Source of the DNA: Haematobacter genomosp. 1
Lineage (GTDB): Bacteria; Pseudomonadota; Alphaproteobacteria; Rhodobacterales; Rhodobacteraceae
Direction: 5' to 3'
Assembly (NCBI RefSeq): GCF_002196855.1
Contig: NZ_NIPW01000005.1
Span: 62,001-126,000 of the forward strand
DNA length: 64,000 bases
The first letter of the stretch is position 1, and each line of letters opens with the position of its first letter. Both the position numbers and the translations under genes were made by a program. This document shows positions 27,392 through 36,973 of this stretch, piece after piece. Below the pieces are notes generated by a model, which saw only the letters and a list, made by a program, of their open reading frames with translations, was not told where the DNA came from and made no database searches.

Positions 27392-28420
27392 TTACTGAGT
27401 GGCGGCGGCGCGCGCCTGCTCCATCCAACCATCCACAAGTTCGCGGTTCGCTTCGATCCAGGCAGCCGCATGTGCTTCGATGTTGCGGTCACCGGCATTC
27501 ATCTTGGCATTCTGCGACGACATGTCGGCAAGGGGGATCTCCACTGCATCCAGCAGTGCCCGTGCCGAAGGGTTGGCGTCGAGGAATTCCGTATTGGCAA
27601 CGGAAACGATGTCGTTCGCAGGGAAACCCAGCATGCAGGGGTTTGCGACGCATCCCTCGATGTCAGGTTGCACGGCATTATCCGCCAGCGGCATCAGGTT
27701 TTCCGGCAGGTCGATACGCGGAACCTCGATCCAGACGACATCCTCCCCGGGCTTGAGCTGGTCGATGGTCCAGTTCGGCGTCCAAGTGTAGAAGAAGATA
27801 GGTTCGCCGGCTTGATAAGAGGCGATCGCATCAGCCATAGCCGCCGCATAGCCCGCCTTGATCGGGTTGACGTGGTCGAGCAGGTCATAGGCCTTCATAT
27901 GGTGTTCGATATTGGTTTCGCACGCCCAGCCGGGAGGGCAGGCGACCATGTCGGCCTTGCCGTCGCCATTCCGGTCAAAGGCTTCCTGAACTTCCGGCCG
28001 TTTGAAATCGTCCAGTGTCTTGATGTCGAATTTCTCGGCGGAGGCCTTGTCCACCAGATAGCCCTCCAGCGCGCCCCCCTTGGCAACAGCGCCAACCGTC
28101 TCGGCCTGGCCTTCGAACACGGGACGGTAGATATCGTGGCCGGGGAACCAGCCATCGACCCACATCGTCACATCGCCATACGCAACGGACTGGTAGAAGG
28201 CGGGATTGTCGAGCGTCATCGTCGCACCCGCGCTGAACCCCAGTTCGGCCATGAGTTGCTTGACGATCTCGGTGTGGAACCAGCCGGTATCCCAGCTCGG
28301 CTGCGCCATGATGTAGGAAACGCCTTCGCCGGGCCGGTCCTGTGCCATCGCAGCAGGAGCGCCGAGCACCAGAGCGGCAACGGAAAGCGTGGTGGCAAGA
28401 GAGGATTTGAGACGGGACAT
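27392..28420 (-). CDS. proX: Betaine/choline-type ABC transporter substrate-binding protein
   Basis: Encodes 342 residues: a signal peptide (cleaved after APAAMAQ, about residue 26), then a type II periplasmic binding fold. QPSWDTGWFHTEIVKQLM, WVDGWFPGHD, and a Trp-rich pattern (FFYTWTPNWTI) supply the aromatic residues that cage quaternary amines. CVANPCMLGFPANDI provides a likely disulfide. The ProX/glycine betaine family fits best; choline or proline betaine are possible ligands. It is the last gene of the leftward proVWX set, 62 bases after proW. Confidence 0.9.
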   Translation of the reverse strand: MSRLKSSLATTLSVAALVLGAPAAMAQDRPGEGVSYIMAQPSWDTGWFHTEIVKQLMAELGFSAGATMTLDNPAFYQSVAYGDVTMWVDGWFPGHDIYRPVFEGQAETVGAVAKGGALEGYLVDKASAEKFDIKTLDDFKRPEVQEAFDRNGDGKADMVACPPGWACETNIEHHMKAYDLLDHVNPIKAGYAAAMADAIASYQAGEPIFFYTWTPNWTIDQLKPGEDVVWIEVPRIDLPENLMPLADNAVQPDIEGCVANPCMLGFPANDIVSVANTEFLDANPSARALLDAVEIPLADMSSQNAKMNAGDRNIEAHAAAWIEANRELVDGWMEQARAAATQ

Positions 28421-28482
28421 AGGATCGTCTCCTTTCTGTTTAATGGGAGGGAAGGGGCGATCCTGAAGGACCGCCGTTTCGA

Positions 28483-29421
28483 TCAGCCGACCTTCGGCTC
28501 ACGGGCAGGCTCGGCAACAGACGCGGTGGATCCCGCGCCGAAGAAGCCTTTCAGCGTCTGGAAAAGGGAAACGCGGCGCGCCCCGTTTTCATCCGCCAGA
28601 CCCTGCGTGATACGGTCGAGCGTGATGGCGAGGATCACGATGGCCGCACCGCCCGCAGTTGCGGAACCCACGTCCAGTCGACCGAGGCCTGTATTCACGA
28701 CCAGCCCGAGTCCGCCGCCGCCGATCAGCGCGGCAATGACCACCATGGAAAGCGCCATCATCAGTGTCTGGTTCAGGCCGGCCATGATTGTCCGCATCGC
28801 CATCGGAAGCTGAAGATCCCAGAGCATCTGCCAGCTCGTGGAGCCAAAGGCCTGTGCAGCTTCGATAAGATCGGCCCGGACGTTGCGGATGCCAAGATTG
28901 GTCAGCCGCACGATGGGCGGCAAGGCAAAGATGATCGTCGCGATGATGCCGGGCGTCATGCCGACACCAAAAAGCATCACGATGGGCACCAGATAGACGA
29001 AGGACGGGATCGTCTGCATCACGTCCAGCACCGGGCGCATGATCTTCCACGTGATGTCGGAGCGTGCGGCAAGGATACCCGCAGGGATGCCGATGATCGC
29101 GCAGAAGAAGACCGAAGTCAGGATCATGGCGAGCGTCGTCATCGTCTGCGGCCAGAGGCCGATCATGTCGATGAAGGAAAACCCGACGATCACGAAGATC
29201 GCCATGCCCTTGCCTGCGTAACGCCAGGCCGCCGCGGCAAAACCCAGCAGCATCACCAGCATGGGGACTGCCAGCAGGAAGCCATTCAGACCGTTCAGAA
29301 CGCTCGTGATCGGGGTTTGAGCCGCCCGGAAGAAAGTACGGAAATTGGGAACAAGCCAGCCCCGGACAAAGCCGTTCACCCACTCGTCGAAAGGTAGTGT
29401 CGCAATATCAGCGGGGCTCAT
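28483..29421 (-). CDS. proW: Betaine/proline ABC transporter permease
   Basis: Encodes 312 residues with about seven membrane segments. The EAA loop is visible in LIEAAQAFGSTSWQMLWDLQLPMAMRTI (coupling to the ATPase), and LDVMQTIPSFVYLVPIVMLFGVG is a family landmark. The ATG at 29421 (MSPADIATLPFDEWV) gives the usual N-terminal periplasmic or cytoplasmic segment and overlaps the proV stop by 14 bases, implying coupled translation. The longer frame reaching into proV is rejected. It imports a compatible solute, possibly for osmoprotection or as a carbon and nitrogen source. Confidence 0.92.
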   Translation of the reverse strand: MSPADIATLPFDEWVNGFVRGWLVPNFRTFFRAAQTPITSVLNGLNGFLLAVPMLVMLLGFAAAAWRYAGKGMAIFVIVGFSFIDMIGLWPQTMTTLAMILTSVFFCAIIGIPAGILAARSDITWKIMRPVLDVMQTIPSFVYLVPIVMLFGVGMTPGIIATIIFALPPIVRLTNLGIRNVRADLIEAAQAFGSTSWQMLWDLQLPMAMRTIMAGLNQTLMMALSMVVIAALIGGGGLGLVVNTGLGRLDVGSATAGGAAIVILAITLDRITQGLADENGARRVSLFQTLKGFFGAGSTASVAEPAREPKVG

Positions 29422-30631
29422 TGGCGGCCTCCCCGTTTGTTTCGGTTTTGGCGGTGGCAAGCTGGGCCAGCACGTCCTTGGGTTCGACGACACCGACAAG
29501 ACGGTCATGGCGGTCCGTCACCGCAACGGGAAGACCGGTGCCGGCGGCCTCATACACATCCGCAAGCGCTGATTTCGTGTCCACGGAGGGGAAATCCTCC
29601 CGCATCGCCTCAAGCACCGCTCCGGGACCTTCGCCCTTGCGCGAAACGATGGCCGCGAGATCGCGATAGGTGACGATGCCGACTATACGGTCGCCGTCCA
29701 GCACATGAAGCGCGCCTGCTTCGCTCTCTTCCATCTTCTTGAGCGCGGCGGCGGCGGTGTGACGGCCGAGCTGGATCGCCGCAGGACGAAGGGAAATGTC
29801 TTCCACGGTAAAGACGCGGCCCCGGTCGATATCCGCGACAAAAGCTGCGACGTAGTCGTCGGCCGGCGAGGTCACGATTTCCTGCGCCGTGCCGATCTGC
29901 ACGATGGCGCCGTCCTTCATGATGGCGATGCGGTCGCCAAGCATCATCGCCTCGTTCAGGTCGTGGGTGATGAAGACGATGGTCTTGCGCATCTTGCGCT
30001 GCAACTGGATCAACTCTTCCTGCATCTCGCGGCGGATAAGCGGGTCGAGGGCGCCAAACGGCTCGTCCATCAGCAGAATCTCGGGCCCGGACGCCAGCCC
30101 GCGTGCGATCCCCACGCGCTGCTGCATGCCACCGGAAAGATCGGAGGGGAGCGCATCCGCCCAGGCAGCGAGGCCCACACGGTCGAGCACCTCGCGCGCT
30201 TCGGCGTCACGCCTCGCGGCGTCAACCCCCTTCACCTTCAGCCCGTAGGCGACGTTCTGGGCGACAGTCCAGTGCGGAAACAGGCTGAAATGCTGGAACA
30301 CCATTGCGATCTTGTCGCGACGGATGCGGCGGAGCTCCTTGGGGGAAGCGGATGCGATATCGTCGCCGTCGATCAGGATGCTTCCCGAGGTGGCAGGGAT
30401 CAGCCCGTTCAGCATCCGCACAAGGGTGGACTTGCCAGAGCCTGAAAGCCCCATGATGACGAAGATCTCGCCCTCGGCCACGTCAAACGTCGCGTCCCTC
30501 ACGCCGACTGTGGCGCCGGTTGCTTCGAGGATGTCCTGCTTGGTGGCGCCCTTCTGGAGAAGCGCACGGGCCTCCTCCGGTTTGTCGCCAAAAATCTTGC
30601 TGACGTTCTTTACACTCAGTTTGGCTTGCAT
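29408..30631 (-). CDS. proV: Betaine/proline ABC transporter ATPase with CBS domains
   Basis: Encodes 407 residues. Walker A is GLSGSGKST, the signature LSGGMQQRVGIARGLA, Walker B ILLMDEPFGALD and the switch His in VFITHDLNEAM. Two C-terminal CBS domains (from about residue 275) can sense ionic strength in OpuA/ProV proteins. The ATG at 30631 (MQAKLSVKNVSKIFG) follows AGGAGAGGC; upstream codons in frame lie in the intergenic region. It is the first gene of proVWX, with a long upstream region that should carry the promoter. Confidence 0.94.
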   Translation of the reverse strand: MQAKLSVKNVSKIFGDKPEEARALLQKGATKQDILEATGATVGVRDATFDVAEGEIFVIMGLSGSGKSTLVRMLNGLIPATSGSILIDGDDIASASPKELRRIRRDKIAMVFQHFSLFPHWTVAQNVAYGLKVKGVDAARRDAEAREVLDRVGLAAWADALPSDLSGGMQQRVGIARGLASGPEILLMDEPFGALDPLIRREMQEELIQLQRKMRKTIVFITHDLNEAMMLGDRIAIMKDGAIVQIGTAQEIVTSPADDYVAAFVADIDRGRVFTVEDISLRPAAIQLGRHTAAAALKKMEESEAGALHVLDGDRIVGIVTYRDLAAIVSRKGEGPGAVLEAMREDFPSVDTKSALADVYEAAGTGLPVAVTDRHDRLVGVVEPKDVLAQLATAKTETNGEAANEPR

Positions 30632-31030
30632 GCCTCTCCTTGCTGTTTTCTCGCGTCTTGGGGCGACATGAAAATGCCCTTTGTGGCAGAGCGGGAAGGC
30701 CGCCTTGCCCCATGTGCGAATGATCACCGATATGTCAGATGCCCCTACATTTAGCGCATAGTGCTCGATTTTACAACCAAAAGCCCAGATTTTGGTTCCC
30801 TGCGTTGTGATGAAACGTGAGCGCGCGCGTGATCGGAAGCCCCGCAAAGGCAATTGCGCGCCTGATCGATCGGCGATTGCTCGCCGCGGAGAAGCGAAGA
30901 TTTTTCCAAGTCATGGCGGGATTTGGCCGGTTTCCCACTTCACGCCGGTTTGACAGTTCGGCAACGGAGCGCCACTCTCGCCCGGCCCTGGGGAGAGGGC
31001 GGGGATTCATGCGGGTCCTGAGGAGGAAAA
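30632..31030. other. 399-base divergent region between proV and the SDR gene
   Basis: No gene is visible. It must contain the promoter of proVWX (leftwards) and of the SDR gene (rightwards), whose AGGAGG ribosome-binding site is at 31021-31026. The middle (about 30730-30800) is AT-richer than its surroundings, as expected for promoters. I saw no strong palindrome. Confidence 0.5.
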
Positions 31031-31834
31031 GTGGAACGAATGAAGGAAAAGGCCGTGCTGGTATTCGGCGCGGGCTCTGTCGGAGATGGCTGGGGCAATG
31101 GCAAGGCGGCCGCGGTCGCCTATGCGCGTGAGGGAGGTCGGGTCGCCTGCGTTGATATCGACGCCGCATCTGCGGAAACCACCGCCGCCATCATCCGGTC
31201 GGAGGGGGGTGATGCGCTCGCCTTGTCAGCGGATGTGACCTGTGCCGCCCAGATTGATGCCGTTGTTCAAAGCATGACGGATCGGTGGGGGAGCATCGAC
31301 GTTTTGCACAACAACGTCGGCATGAACCTGCCCGGGGGCGTCACGGAGGCAACGGAGGAAAGCTGGAGGCGCGTGTTCGACGTGAACCTCACGTCCGTGT
31401 TCCTCACGTGCAAGGCGGTTCTCCCCTGGATGGTCCGGCAGGGAGGCGGGGCAATCGTCAATGTCTCTTCGCTCGCCTCGATAAGGTGGACGGGCTATCC
31501 CTACGTGTCCTACTGCGCCTCCAAGGCCGGCTTGAACCAGCTGACGCGAAGCATTGCCATTGAATATGCGGCTCAGGGTATCCGGGCGAACGTCATCCTT
31601 CCCGGCCTCATCGACACGCCGCATGTGGTGAAGCAGATCGGCGGCTATCATGCCGATGCGGAAGACATGCGGCGCAGGCGGGCCGCGATGGTTCCGATGA
31701 AGCGTCAGGGAGACGGCTGGGACATCGCATGGGCGTCGGTTTTCCTTGCCTCCGACCAGGCAAAGTTCATCACCGGAGTTGAGCTTCCTGTCGACGGCGG
31801 TCAGTCCTGCACAATGGCCGGCTCGGTTCAGTGA
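31031..31834 (+). CDS. Short-chain dehydrogenase/reductase (SDR)
   Basis: Encodes 267 residues. The cofactor-binding glycine motif GAGSVGDGWGNG is an extended variant of TGxxxGxG. HNNVGMN replaces the usual NNAG, and the catalytic YVSYCASK (Tyr-x3-Lys) and Ser in NVSSLAS are present. The adenine-side CVDID suggests NAD(H). The GTG at 31031 is four bases after AGGAGG; an ATG at 31040 is an alternative. It precedes the TRAP genes by 220 bases that contain palindromes, so it may be a separate transcript of the same pathway. Substrate unknown. Confidence 0.88.
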   Translation: MERMKEKAVLVFGAGSVGDGWGNGKAAAVAYAREGGRVACVDIDAASAETTAAIIRSEGGDALALSADVTCAAQIDAVVQSMTDRWGSIDVLHNNVGMNLPGGVTEATEESWRRVFDVNLTSVFLTCKAVLPWMVRQGGGAIVNVSSLASIRWTGYPYVSYCASKAGLNQLTRSIAIEYAAQGIRANVILPGLIDTPHVVKQIGGYHADAEDMRRRRAAMVPMKRQGDGWDIAWASVFLASDQAKFITGVELPVDGGQSCTMAGSVQ

Positions 31835-31842
31835 TCGATTAT

Positions 31843-31962
31843 TCCATAATATGGATCACATCCGAAAGAAAGTCAGTTAAATTCACACGGATCCATTGCA
31901 TCTACTGCCGAGTCGCGACAATGTAGCGCTGTGAGGGCCTGAATTTGGTCCACCATATGGAT
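31843..31962. promoter_or_regulatory. Operator-like palindromes upstream of the TRAP genes
   Basis: TCCATA-A-TATGGA (31843-31855) is a perfect 13-bp palindrome. About 106 bases downstream, CCATATGG (31953-31960) lies in a segment reading TTTGGTCCACCATATGGATG. Both share ATATGGAT. They are placed before the TRAP permease start at 32055 and may be sites for the IclR regulator encoded at 34977 (inference); dyads with TCCA/TGGA arms are compatible with IclR-family operators. Confidence 0.45.
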
Positions 31963-32054
31963 GTCAGGCGCGTATCTGGGAGGGTCGCGCTTGGCGTAGC
32001 GGCGCAAGACCGCACCATCTGGCGGAGAGGAGCCGCCATTGGGGGAGGGGAGCC

Positions 32055-33920
32055 ATGACAATGGCCTATGAAGCGATTCCCGCTGAGGATCTCGCTCAGC
32101 TGGAGACATCACATCCCGGCTCACGCTGGATGAGACCGGTGGAAGTGATCGCCGCTGCATTGCTGGTGGCGATGATTACAATGATCCTCACCAACGTCGC
32201 CTCGCGGTACGTTTTCGCGCGTCCGATCATCTGGGCGGATGAGATCGCGTCCATGAGCTTTCTTTGGCTCGCGATGCTCGGCGCTGCGCTGGCGATCGAC
32301 CGTCATGAACATATGCGGCTCGGGGTGTTCGTGGCGCTCTTTCCCGCACGCGTGCAGGAGTTCTTGAACGGCCTTGCGCTCCTGCTGGTGGTGACATTCC
32401 TCGTGGCGCTGCTGCCCACTGCCTTTGAATATGCCTACGAGGAAAGCTACATCACCTCGCCCGCGCTGGAATTGCCGATGACGTATCGTGCTGCGGCGCT
32501 GCCCGCGGGCATGGTGCTGATGGCTCTCCTCGCCCTCGTGCAGGCGGTGCGGGAGACGCGGCTGAAGCCGCTCGTCATGGCGGCGGTGTCGATTGCCATT
32601 CTGGTGGGGGTGCTCTGGCTCGCCCGGCCCGTTTTGTTGGGCTTTGGCAACTGGAATCTGCCGCTGTTCCTCGCGCTTGGTGTGGGAACGCTGCTGGTCA
32701 TGGGTGTGCCCATTGCCTTCTGCTTCGGGCTGGGCACGCTGGCCTATCTAACATTCGCGACGAATGTGCCTGTTTTCGTCATGATCGGGCGCATCGACGA
32801 AGGGATGTCGGCGCTCATCCTGCTTTCTGTTCCGGTGTTCGTGCTGCTCGGTTGCATTCTGGATGCGACGGGCATGGGCAAGGCCATCGTGGAATTCCTT
32901 GCCTCTCTGCTCGGCCATGTGAAGGCAGGCATGTCATATGTCCTGCTCGGGTCGCTGTTTCTTGTTTCGGGTATTTCCGGCTCCAAAGTGTCGGACATGG
33001 CCACGGTGGCGCCCGCGCTTTTCCCGGAGATGAAGCGGCGGGGCCATAAACCCTCCAACATGATTGCCCTGCTCGCCACCGGCGCCGCCATGGCGGATAC
33101 CGTTCCGCCTTCCATCGTGCTGATCGTGCTGGGCTCTGCGGCTGGTGTTTCCATCGCCGGATTGTTTACCTCCGGTTTCGCCATCGCGATGGTGTTGCTT
33201 GTGGTGCTGGCTCTGCTTGCCCGCTGGCAGGCGCGGAGAGAGGATATGACCCATGCGCGCCGTGTTCCGCTTCGCATGATGTGGAATACGCTGCTGATTG
33301 CGGCGCCCGCGTTGACGCTGCCGTTCCTGATCCGCTGGTTCGTGGGCGGCGGGATCGCCACGGCGACGGAAGTGTCCACTGTCGCCGTGGTTTATGCGGC
33401 TTTCATCGGGATGGTGCTCTACGGTGGCATCCCGCTCCGGCGCATGGGGACGATGCTGGTGGAGACGGCGGCCCTTTCCGGTGCGATCCTGCTCATCCTC
33501 GGCACGGCCTCCGCCATGGCCTGGGCGCTGACCCAGTCGGGGTTCGCGGGGCACTTGCTGAGCGCGGTGTCCGACCTGCCGGGGGGGACCTTCACCTTCA
33601 TGGCGGTCACGATTGCGATCTTCCTTGTTCTGGGCTGTTTTCTTGAGGGGATTCCGGCGATCGTGCTCATGGCGCCTATCATGTTCCCGATGGCCCGCGC
33701 CCTTGGCATCAACGACATCCATTATTCGATGGTGATCGTTGTCGCGATGAATCTTGGTCTGATGGCCCCGCCCATCGGCATCGGCTTCTACCTCGCCTGC
33801 AAGATAGGCAACGTGCCGCCCGATGCCGCGATGGGCGCAATCTGGCCCTATCTGGGGGCGCTGTTCATCGGACTTGTCATTATCGCGGCAGTCCCCTGGT
33901 TTTCGCTCGCCTTCCTCTGA
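32055..33920 (+). CDS. TRAP transporter fused permease (DctQ-DctM)
   Basis: Encodes 621 residues. Residues about 1-180 are the four-helix small subunit (DctQ: VEVIAAALLVAMITMILTNV, WADEIASMSFLWLAMLGA, HMRLGVFVALFP). Residues about 195-621 are the large DctM subunit, with SGSKVSDMATVAPALFPEMK, TVPPSIVLIVLGS and NLGLMAPPIGIGFYLACKI. Such fusions are common and functional. It works with the binding protein at 33958 to import an organic acid using the sodium or proton gradient. The ATG at 32055 follows GGGGAGGGGAG. It begins the probable operon that runs to 40174. Confidence 0.92.
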   Translation: MTMAYEAIPAEDLAQLETSHPGSRWMRPVEVIAAALLVAMITMILTNVASRYVFARPIIWADEIASMSFLWLAMLGAALAIDRHEHMRLGVFVALFPARVQEFLNGLALLLVVTFLVALLPTAFEYAYEESYITSPALELPMTYRAAALPAGMVLMALLALVQAVRETRLKPLVMAAVSIAILVGVLWLARPVLLGFGNWNLPLFLALGVGTLLVMGVPIAFCFGLGTLAYLTFATNVPVFVMIGRIDEGMSALILLSVPVFVLLGCILDATGMGKAIVEFLASLLGHVKAGMSYVLLGSLFLVSGISGSKVSDMATVAPALFPEMKRRGHKPSNMIALLATGAAMADTVPPSIVLIVLGSAAGVSIAGLFTSGFAIAMVLLVVLALLARWQARREDMTHARRVPLRMMWNTLLIAAPALTLPFLIRWFVGGGIATATEVSTVAVVYAAFIGMVLYGGIPLRRMGTMLVETAALSGAILLILGTASAMAWALTQSGFAGHLLSAVSDLPGGTFTFMAVTIAIFLVLGCFLEGIPAIVLMAPIMFPMARALGINDIHYSMVIVVAMNLGLMAPPIGIGFYLACKIGNVPPDAAMGAIWPYLGALFIGLVIIAAVPWFSLAFL

Positions 33921-33957
33921 AGGCATATCACTTCGTCATGTCTCAGGGAGGAGACCC

Positions 33958-34974
33958 ATGACCCTCAGCCGTCGTTCGCTGATCATCGGCGCGTCCGCAG
34001 GTGCGCTGGCCGCGCCCTTCATCCGGGTACGCCCCGCAATGGCCGCGGAGTATACCTACAAGCTTGCGAACAATCAGCCGCTGTCGCATCCATCCAACGT
34101 CCGCGTGGCTGAGGCGATCGCGAAGATCCGCGAGGAATCCGGTGGCCGGATGGAAATCAACGTGTTTCCGCAGAGCCAGCTCGGGGGTGACACCGAAGTA
34201 TTGGGGCAGCTCCGTTCCGGGGGTGTCGAGTTCTTCATGCTCTCGCCGCTGATCCTCTCCACCTTTGTGCCGAATGCTTCGCTGAACGGCATCGGGTTCG
34301 CTTTCAAGGATTATGACGCGGTCTGGGCGGCGATGGACGGCGAACTGGGCGCCTATGTCCGCAAGGAGATCGAGGCGAAGGGCCTCTACGCCTTCGACCG
34401 GATCTACGACAATGGCTTCCGTCAGATTTCCAGCTCTACCAAGCCGATCGCATCGCCCGCGGATCTCGAAGGGTTCAAGATCCGGGTTCCGGTCAGTCCG
34501 CTCTGGACATCCATGTTCTCGGCCTTCGGCTCCGCTCCCGCCTCCATCAACTTTGCCGAGGTGTATACGGCGCTTCAGACCGGGATCGTGGACGGGCAGG
34601 AGAACCCGCTGGCGATCCTGTCAAACTTCAAGCTGTTCGAGGTACAGAAATACGTCTCGATGACGAACCATATGTGGGACGGATTCTGGATGCTGTCGGG
34701 GCGGCGTGCCTGGGGTGCTCTGCCGGATGACCTGAAAGAGATCGTGGCGCGGAACTTCAATGCCTCTGCTCTTGATCAGCGAAAAGATATCATGACGTTG
34801 AATGCTTCTCTTCAAGGAGAACTTGAGGGGCATGGTATGGTATTCAACTCCGTTGATCCGGCTGCTTTCCAGCAGAAACTTCTGGACGCGGGCTTCTACA
34901 AGGAGTGGCATGGCAAGTTTGGTGATGAGGCCTGGTCGATCCTTGAAAAGGCGACAGGGCTGACGCTCGGCTGA
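33958..34974 (+). CDS. TRAP transporter substrate-binding protein (DctP family)
   Basis: Encodes 338 residues. The N-terminus MTLSRRSLIIGASAGALAAP has a twin-arginine-type signal; the mature protein starts near AAEYTYKLANNQP. The conserved GFKIRVPVSPLW contains the Arg that binds the ligand carboxylate in DctP proteins, and YTALQTGIVDGQENPLA is the family signature. It delivers a carboxylate, not identifiable from sequence, to the fused permease. Ribosome-binding site GGGAGGAGAC before the ATG at 33958. The IclR gene starts two bases after its stop. Confidence 0.93.
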   Translation: MTLSRRSLIIGASAGALAAPFIRVRPAMAAEYTYKLANNQPLSHPSNVRVAEAIAKIREESGGRMEINVFPQSQLGGDTEVLGQLRSGGVEFFMLSPLILSTFVPNASLNGIGFAFKDYDAVWAAMDGELGAYVRKEIEAKGLYAFDRIYDNGFRQISSSTKPIASPADLEGFKIRVPVSPLWTSMFSAFGSAPASINFAEVYTALQTGIVDGQENPLAILSNFKLFEVQKYVSMTNHMWDGFWMLSGRRAWGALPDDLKEIVARNFNASALDQRKDIMTLNASLQGELEGHGMVFNSVDPAAFQQKLLDAGFYKEWHGKFGDEAWSILEKATGLTLG

Positions 34975-34976
34975 TC

Positions 34977-35804
34977 ATGAACCAGCCCGGTCCCTTTGCC
35001 GAAAGTCAGGTTACCGGCGCCCAATCGGTGGAACGGGCACTGGCACTGCTGTCGCTCGTGGGTCGCAACGGGGACAGCGGTGCCAGTTTGTCACAGATCG
35101 TCGGAGCAAGCGGCCTGAACAAGCCAACAGCCCGACGCCTGTTGATGGCGCTCATGCGTGCCCGGCTGGTGGATCAGGATCCGGCGAGCCGCAAGTACAC
35201 GCTGGGGCCGGAGCTCTATGTGCTGGGGGTTCTGGCAGGGCGGCGGCATGGGCTGCTCGCCCATTCCATGGACGCGCTCCGGCGTCTTTCGGAAGAGACG
35301 GGTGACACGAGTTTCCTGACTGTGCGGCAAGGCAGTTACGCGCTTTGCCTGCACCGGCAGGAAGGCTCTCATCCTGTCCGTACCCATGCGTTGCAGGTTG
35401 GCGATCAGCATCCGCTCGGAGTGGGCGCAGGCGCGATGGCTATTCTGGCGGCCCTACCGGAGCAGGAACGGAGCGCGATCATCGCGCAGATGGCACAGGA
35501 ATACGCTCTGATCGGCAGCTACTCCGCCGATCAGGTCCGGCTGGATGTGGAGACGACCATCAAGGCGGGGCATGCGCTCAATCCGGGCCTGTTCGTCAGT
35601 TCGTCCTGGGGGATCGGTCGGGCGATCCGCCTGCCCGATGGTGAGGTTGCGGGCGCGATTTCCATAGCGGCAGTGGATAGCAGGCTCGGCCCGCAGCGCC
35701 AGGAAGAGTTGGCCACGCTTCTGGCGCGCGAGGGCGCGGCAATAGAGGCGCGATTGCAAAAGGTTTTTGCTCCGCAAGGGGGCACTGAGGAAGGAAGGAA
35801 GTGA
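34977..35804 (+). CDS. IclR-family transcriptional regulator
   Basis: Encodes 275 residues: winged HTH (SVERALALLSLVGRN, SLSQIVGASGLNKPTARRLLMAL) and the C-terminal GAF-like effector domain ending with GAISIAAVDSRLG. IclR proteins commonly control catabolic operons in response to a pathway intermediate. Here the gene sits inside the operon, two bases after the TRAP binding protein and overlapping the thiolase start (TGATG). This arrangement suggests autoregulation along with the whole operon. The palindromes at 31843-31962 are candidate sites. Confidence 0.92.
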   Translation: MNQPGPFAESQVTGAQSVERALALLSLVGRNGDSGASLSQIVGASGLNKPTARRLLMALMRARLVDQDPASRKYTLGPELYVLGVLAGRRHGLLAHSMDALRRLSEETGDTSFLTVRQGSYALCLHRQEGSHPVRTHALQVGDQHPLGVGAGAMAILAALPEQERSAIIAQMAQEYALIGSYSADQVRLDVETTIKAGHALNPGLFVSSSWGIGRAIRLPDGEVAGAISIAAVDSRLGPQRQEELATLLAREGAAIEARLQKVFAPQGGTEEGRK

Positions 35805-36973
35805 TGGCAGATCCGATGATCGTCGGCTGGGCGCACACGAAGTTCGGGAAGTCCGAGGCAAAGGACACCATGGCGCTGATGGCGGAAGTAACTGCGCCCG
35901 CGCTCTGCCATGCGGGGCTGCCTGCCGGGAGCGTAGATGGAATCTTTGTAGGAAGCTTTAATAATGGCTTCCAACGTCAGGATTTTCAAGGTTCCCTTGT
36001 TGCGATGGGATTGCCTGAACTTACGCATGTTCCGGCCGTGAGATGTGAAAACGCCTGTGCCACGGGTTCCGCAGCCCTTCACGCGGCCATGGACTTCATC
36101 GCCGCGGGCAGAGGGCGGGTCGCACTGGTCGTCGGCGCGGAAAAGATGACTGCCATACCAACGGCGGATGTCGGCGATGTGCTGCTGACCGCCTGCTACC
36201 GTGAGGAGGAAGGCGGGGTCGAGGGTGGTTTCGCCGGGATATTCGGGCAGATCGCCAACCATTATTTCCAGCAGAATGGCGACCGCTCTGAGGAGCTGGC
36301 CATGATCGCGGCCAAGAACCATGCGAACGGCATGAACAATCCCTATGCTCATATGCAGAAGGATTTCGGTCTCGCCTTCTGCAATACGGTCTCGGACAAG
36401 AACCCCTATGTCGCCGGGCCGCTGCGGCGGACGGATTGCTCGCTCGTCTCCGATGGGGCGGCGGCTCTCGTGCTGGCGGATGCCGAGACTGCGGCCTCCC
36501 TGCAACGTGCCATCGGCTTCCGCTCCCGTGTTCAGGCGAACGATATCCTCGCGCTTTCCCGCCGTGATCCGACCGCCTTTGAAGGCGGGCGTCGTGCCTG
36601 GGCGGGGGCTCTGGCAAATGCGGGCCTTGGTATCGGCGATCTCGATCTCGTGGAGACGCATGATTGCTTCACCATGGCCGAGATGATCGAATATGAGATC
36701 ATGGGCCTTGCCGCGCGGGGCGAAGGCTGGAAGGTCATCCGCGAAGGGCGCACGCGGATGGGGGGCGACCTGCCCGTGAACCCTTCCGGCGGATTGAAGT
36801 CCCGCGGGCATCCGATCGGGGCGACCGGCGTTTCCCAGCATGTGATGGCTGCCATGCAATTGATGGGTGAGGCTGGCGACATGCAGGTGCCGGGGGCGGA
36901 ACTGGCCGGCGTGTTCAACATGGGTGGCGCTGCGGTGGCCAACTATGTTTCCATTCTGGAGCGCGTGAAATGA
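35804..36973 (+). CDS. Thiolase-fold acyltransferase, SCP2 type
   Basis: Encodes 389 residues. The nucleophilic cysteine is Cys85 in RCENACATGSAALHAA. ETHDCFTMAEM carries the SCP2-type HDCF motif instead of NEAF, and NPSGGLKSRGHPIGATG supplies the catalytic His. The usual C-terminal CxGGG of biosynthetic thiolases is replaced by FNMGGAAVAN, as in SCP2/SCPx-type thiolases. It should cleave a 3-ketoacyl-CoA, or condense acyl units; the acyl group is unknown. The ATG at 35804 shares a base with the IclR stop, and its own stop overlaps the ligase start as ATGA. Confidence 0.88.
   Translation: MADPMIVGWAHTKFGKSEAKDTMALMAEVTAPALCHAGLPAGSVDGIFVGSFNNGFQRQDFQGSLVAMGLPELTHVPAVRCENACATGSAALHAAMDFIAAGRGRVALVVGAEKMTAIPTADVGDVLLTACYREEEGGVEGGFAGIFGQIANHYFQQNGDRSEELAMIAAKNHANGMNNPYAHMQKDFGLAFCNTVSDKNPYVAGPLRRTDCSLVSDGAAALVLADAETAASLQRAIGFRSRVQANDILALSRRDPTAFEGGRRAWAGALANAGLGIGDLDLVETHDCFTMAEMIEYEIMGLAARGEGWKVIREGRTRMGGDLPVNPSGGLKSRGHPIGATGVSQHVMAAMQLMGEAGDMQVPGAELAGVFNMGGAAVANYVSILERVK

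Noticed and set aside
31946-31955. TGGTCCACCA as a FadR-type GntR operator before the TRAP genes
   Set aside because: Spacing between the half-sites is two bases, not the three of TGGT-N3-ACCA sites, and the operon encodes an IclR, not a GntR, regulator.
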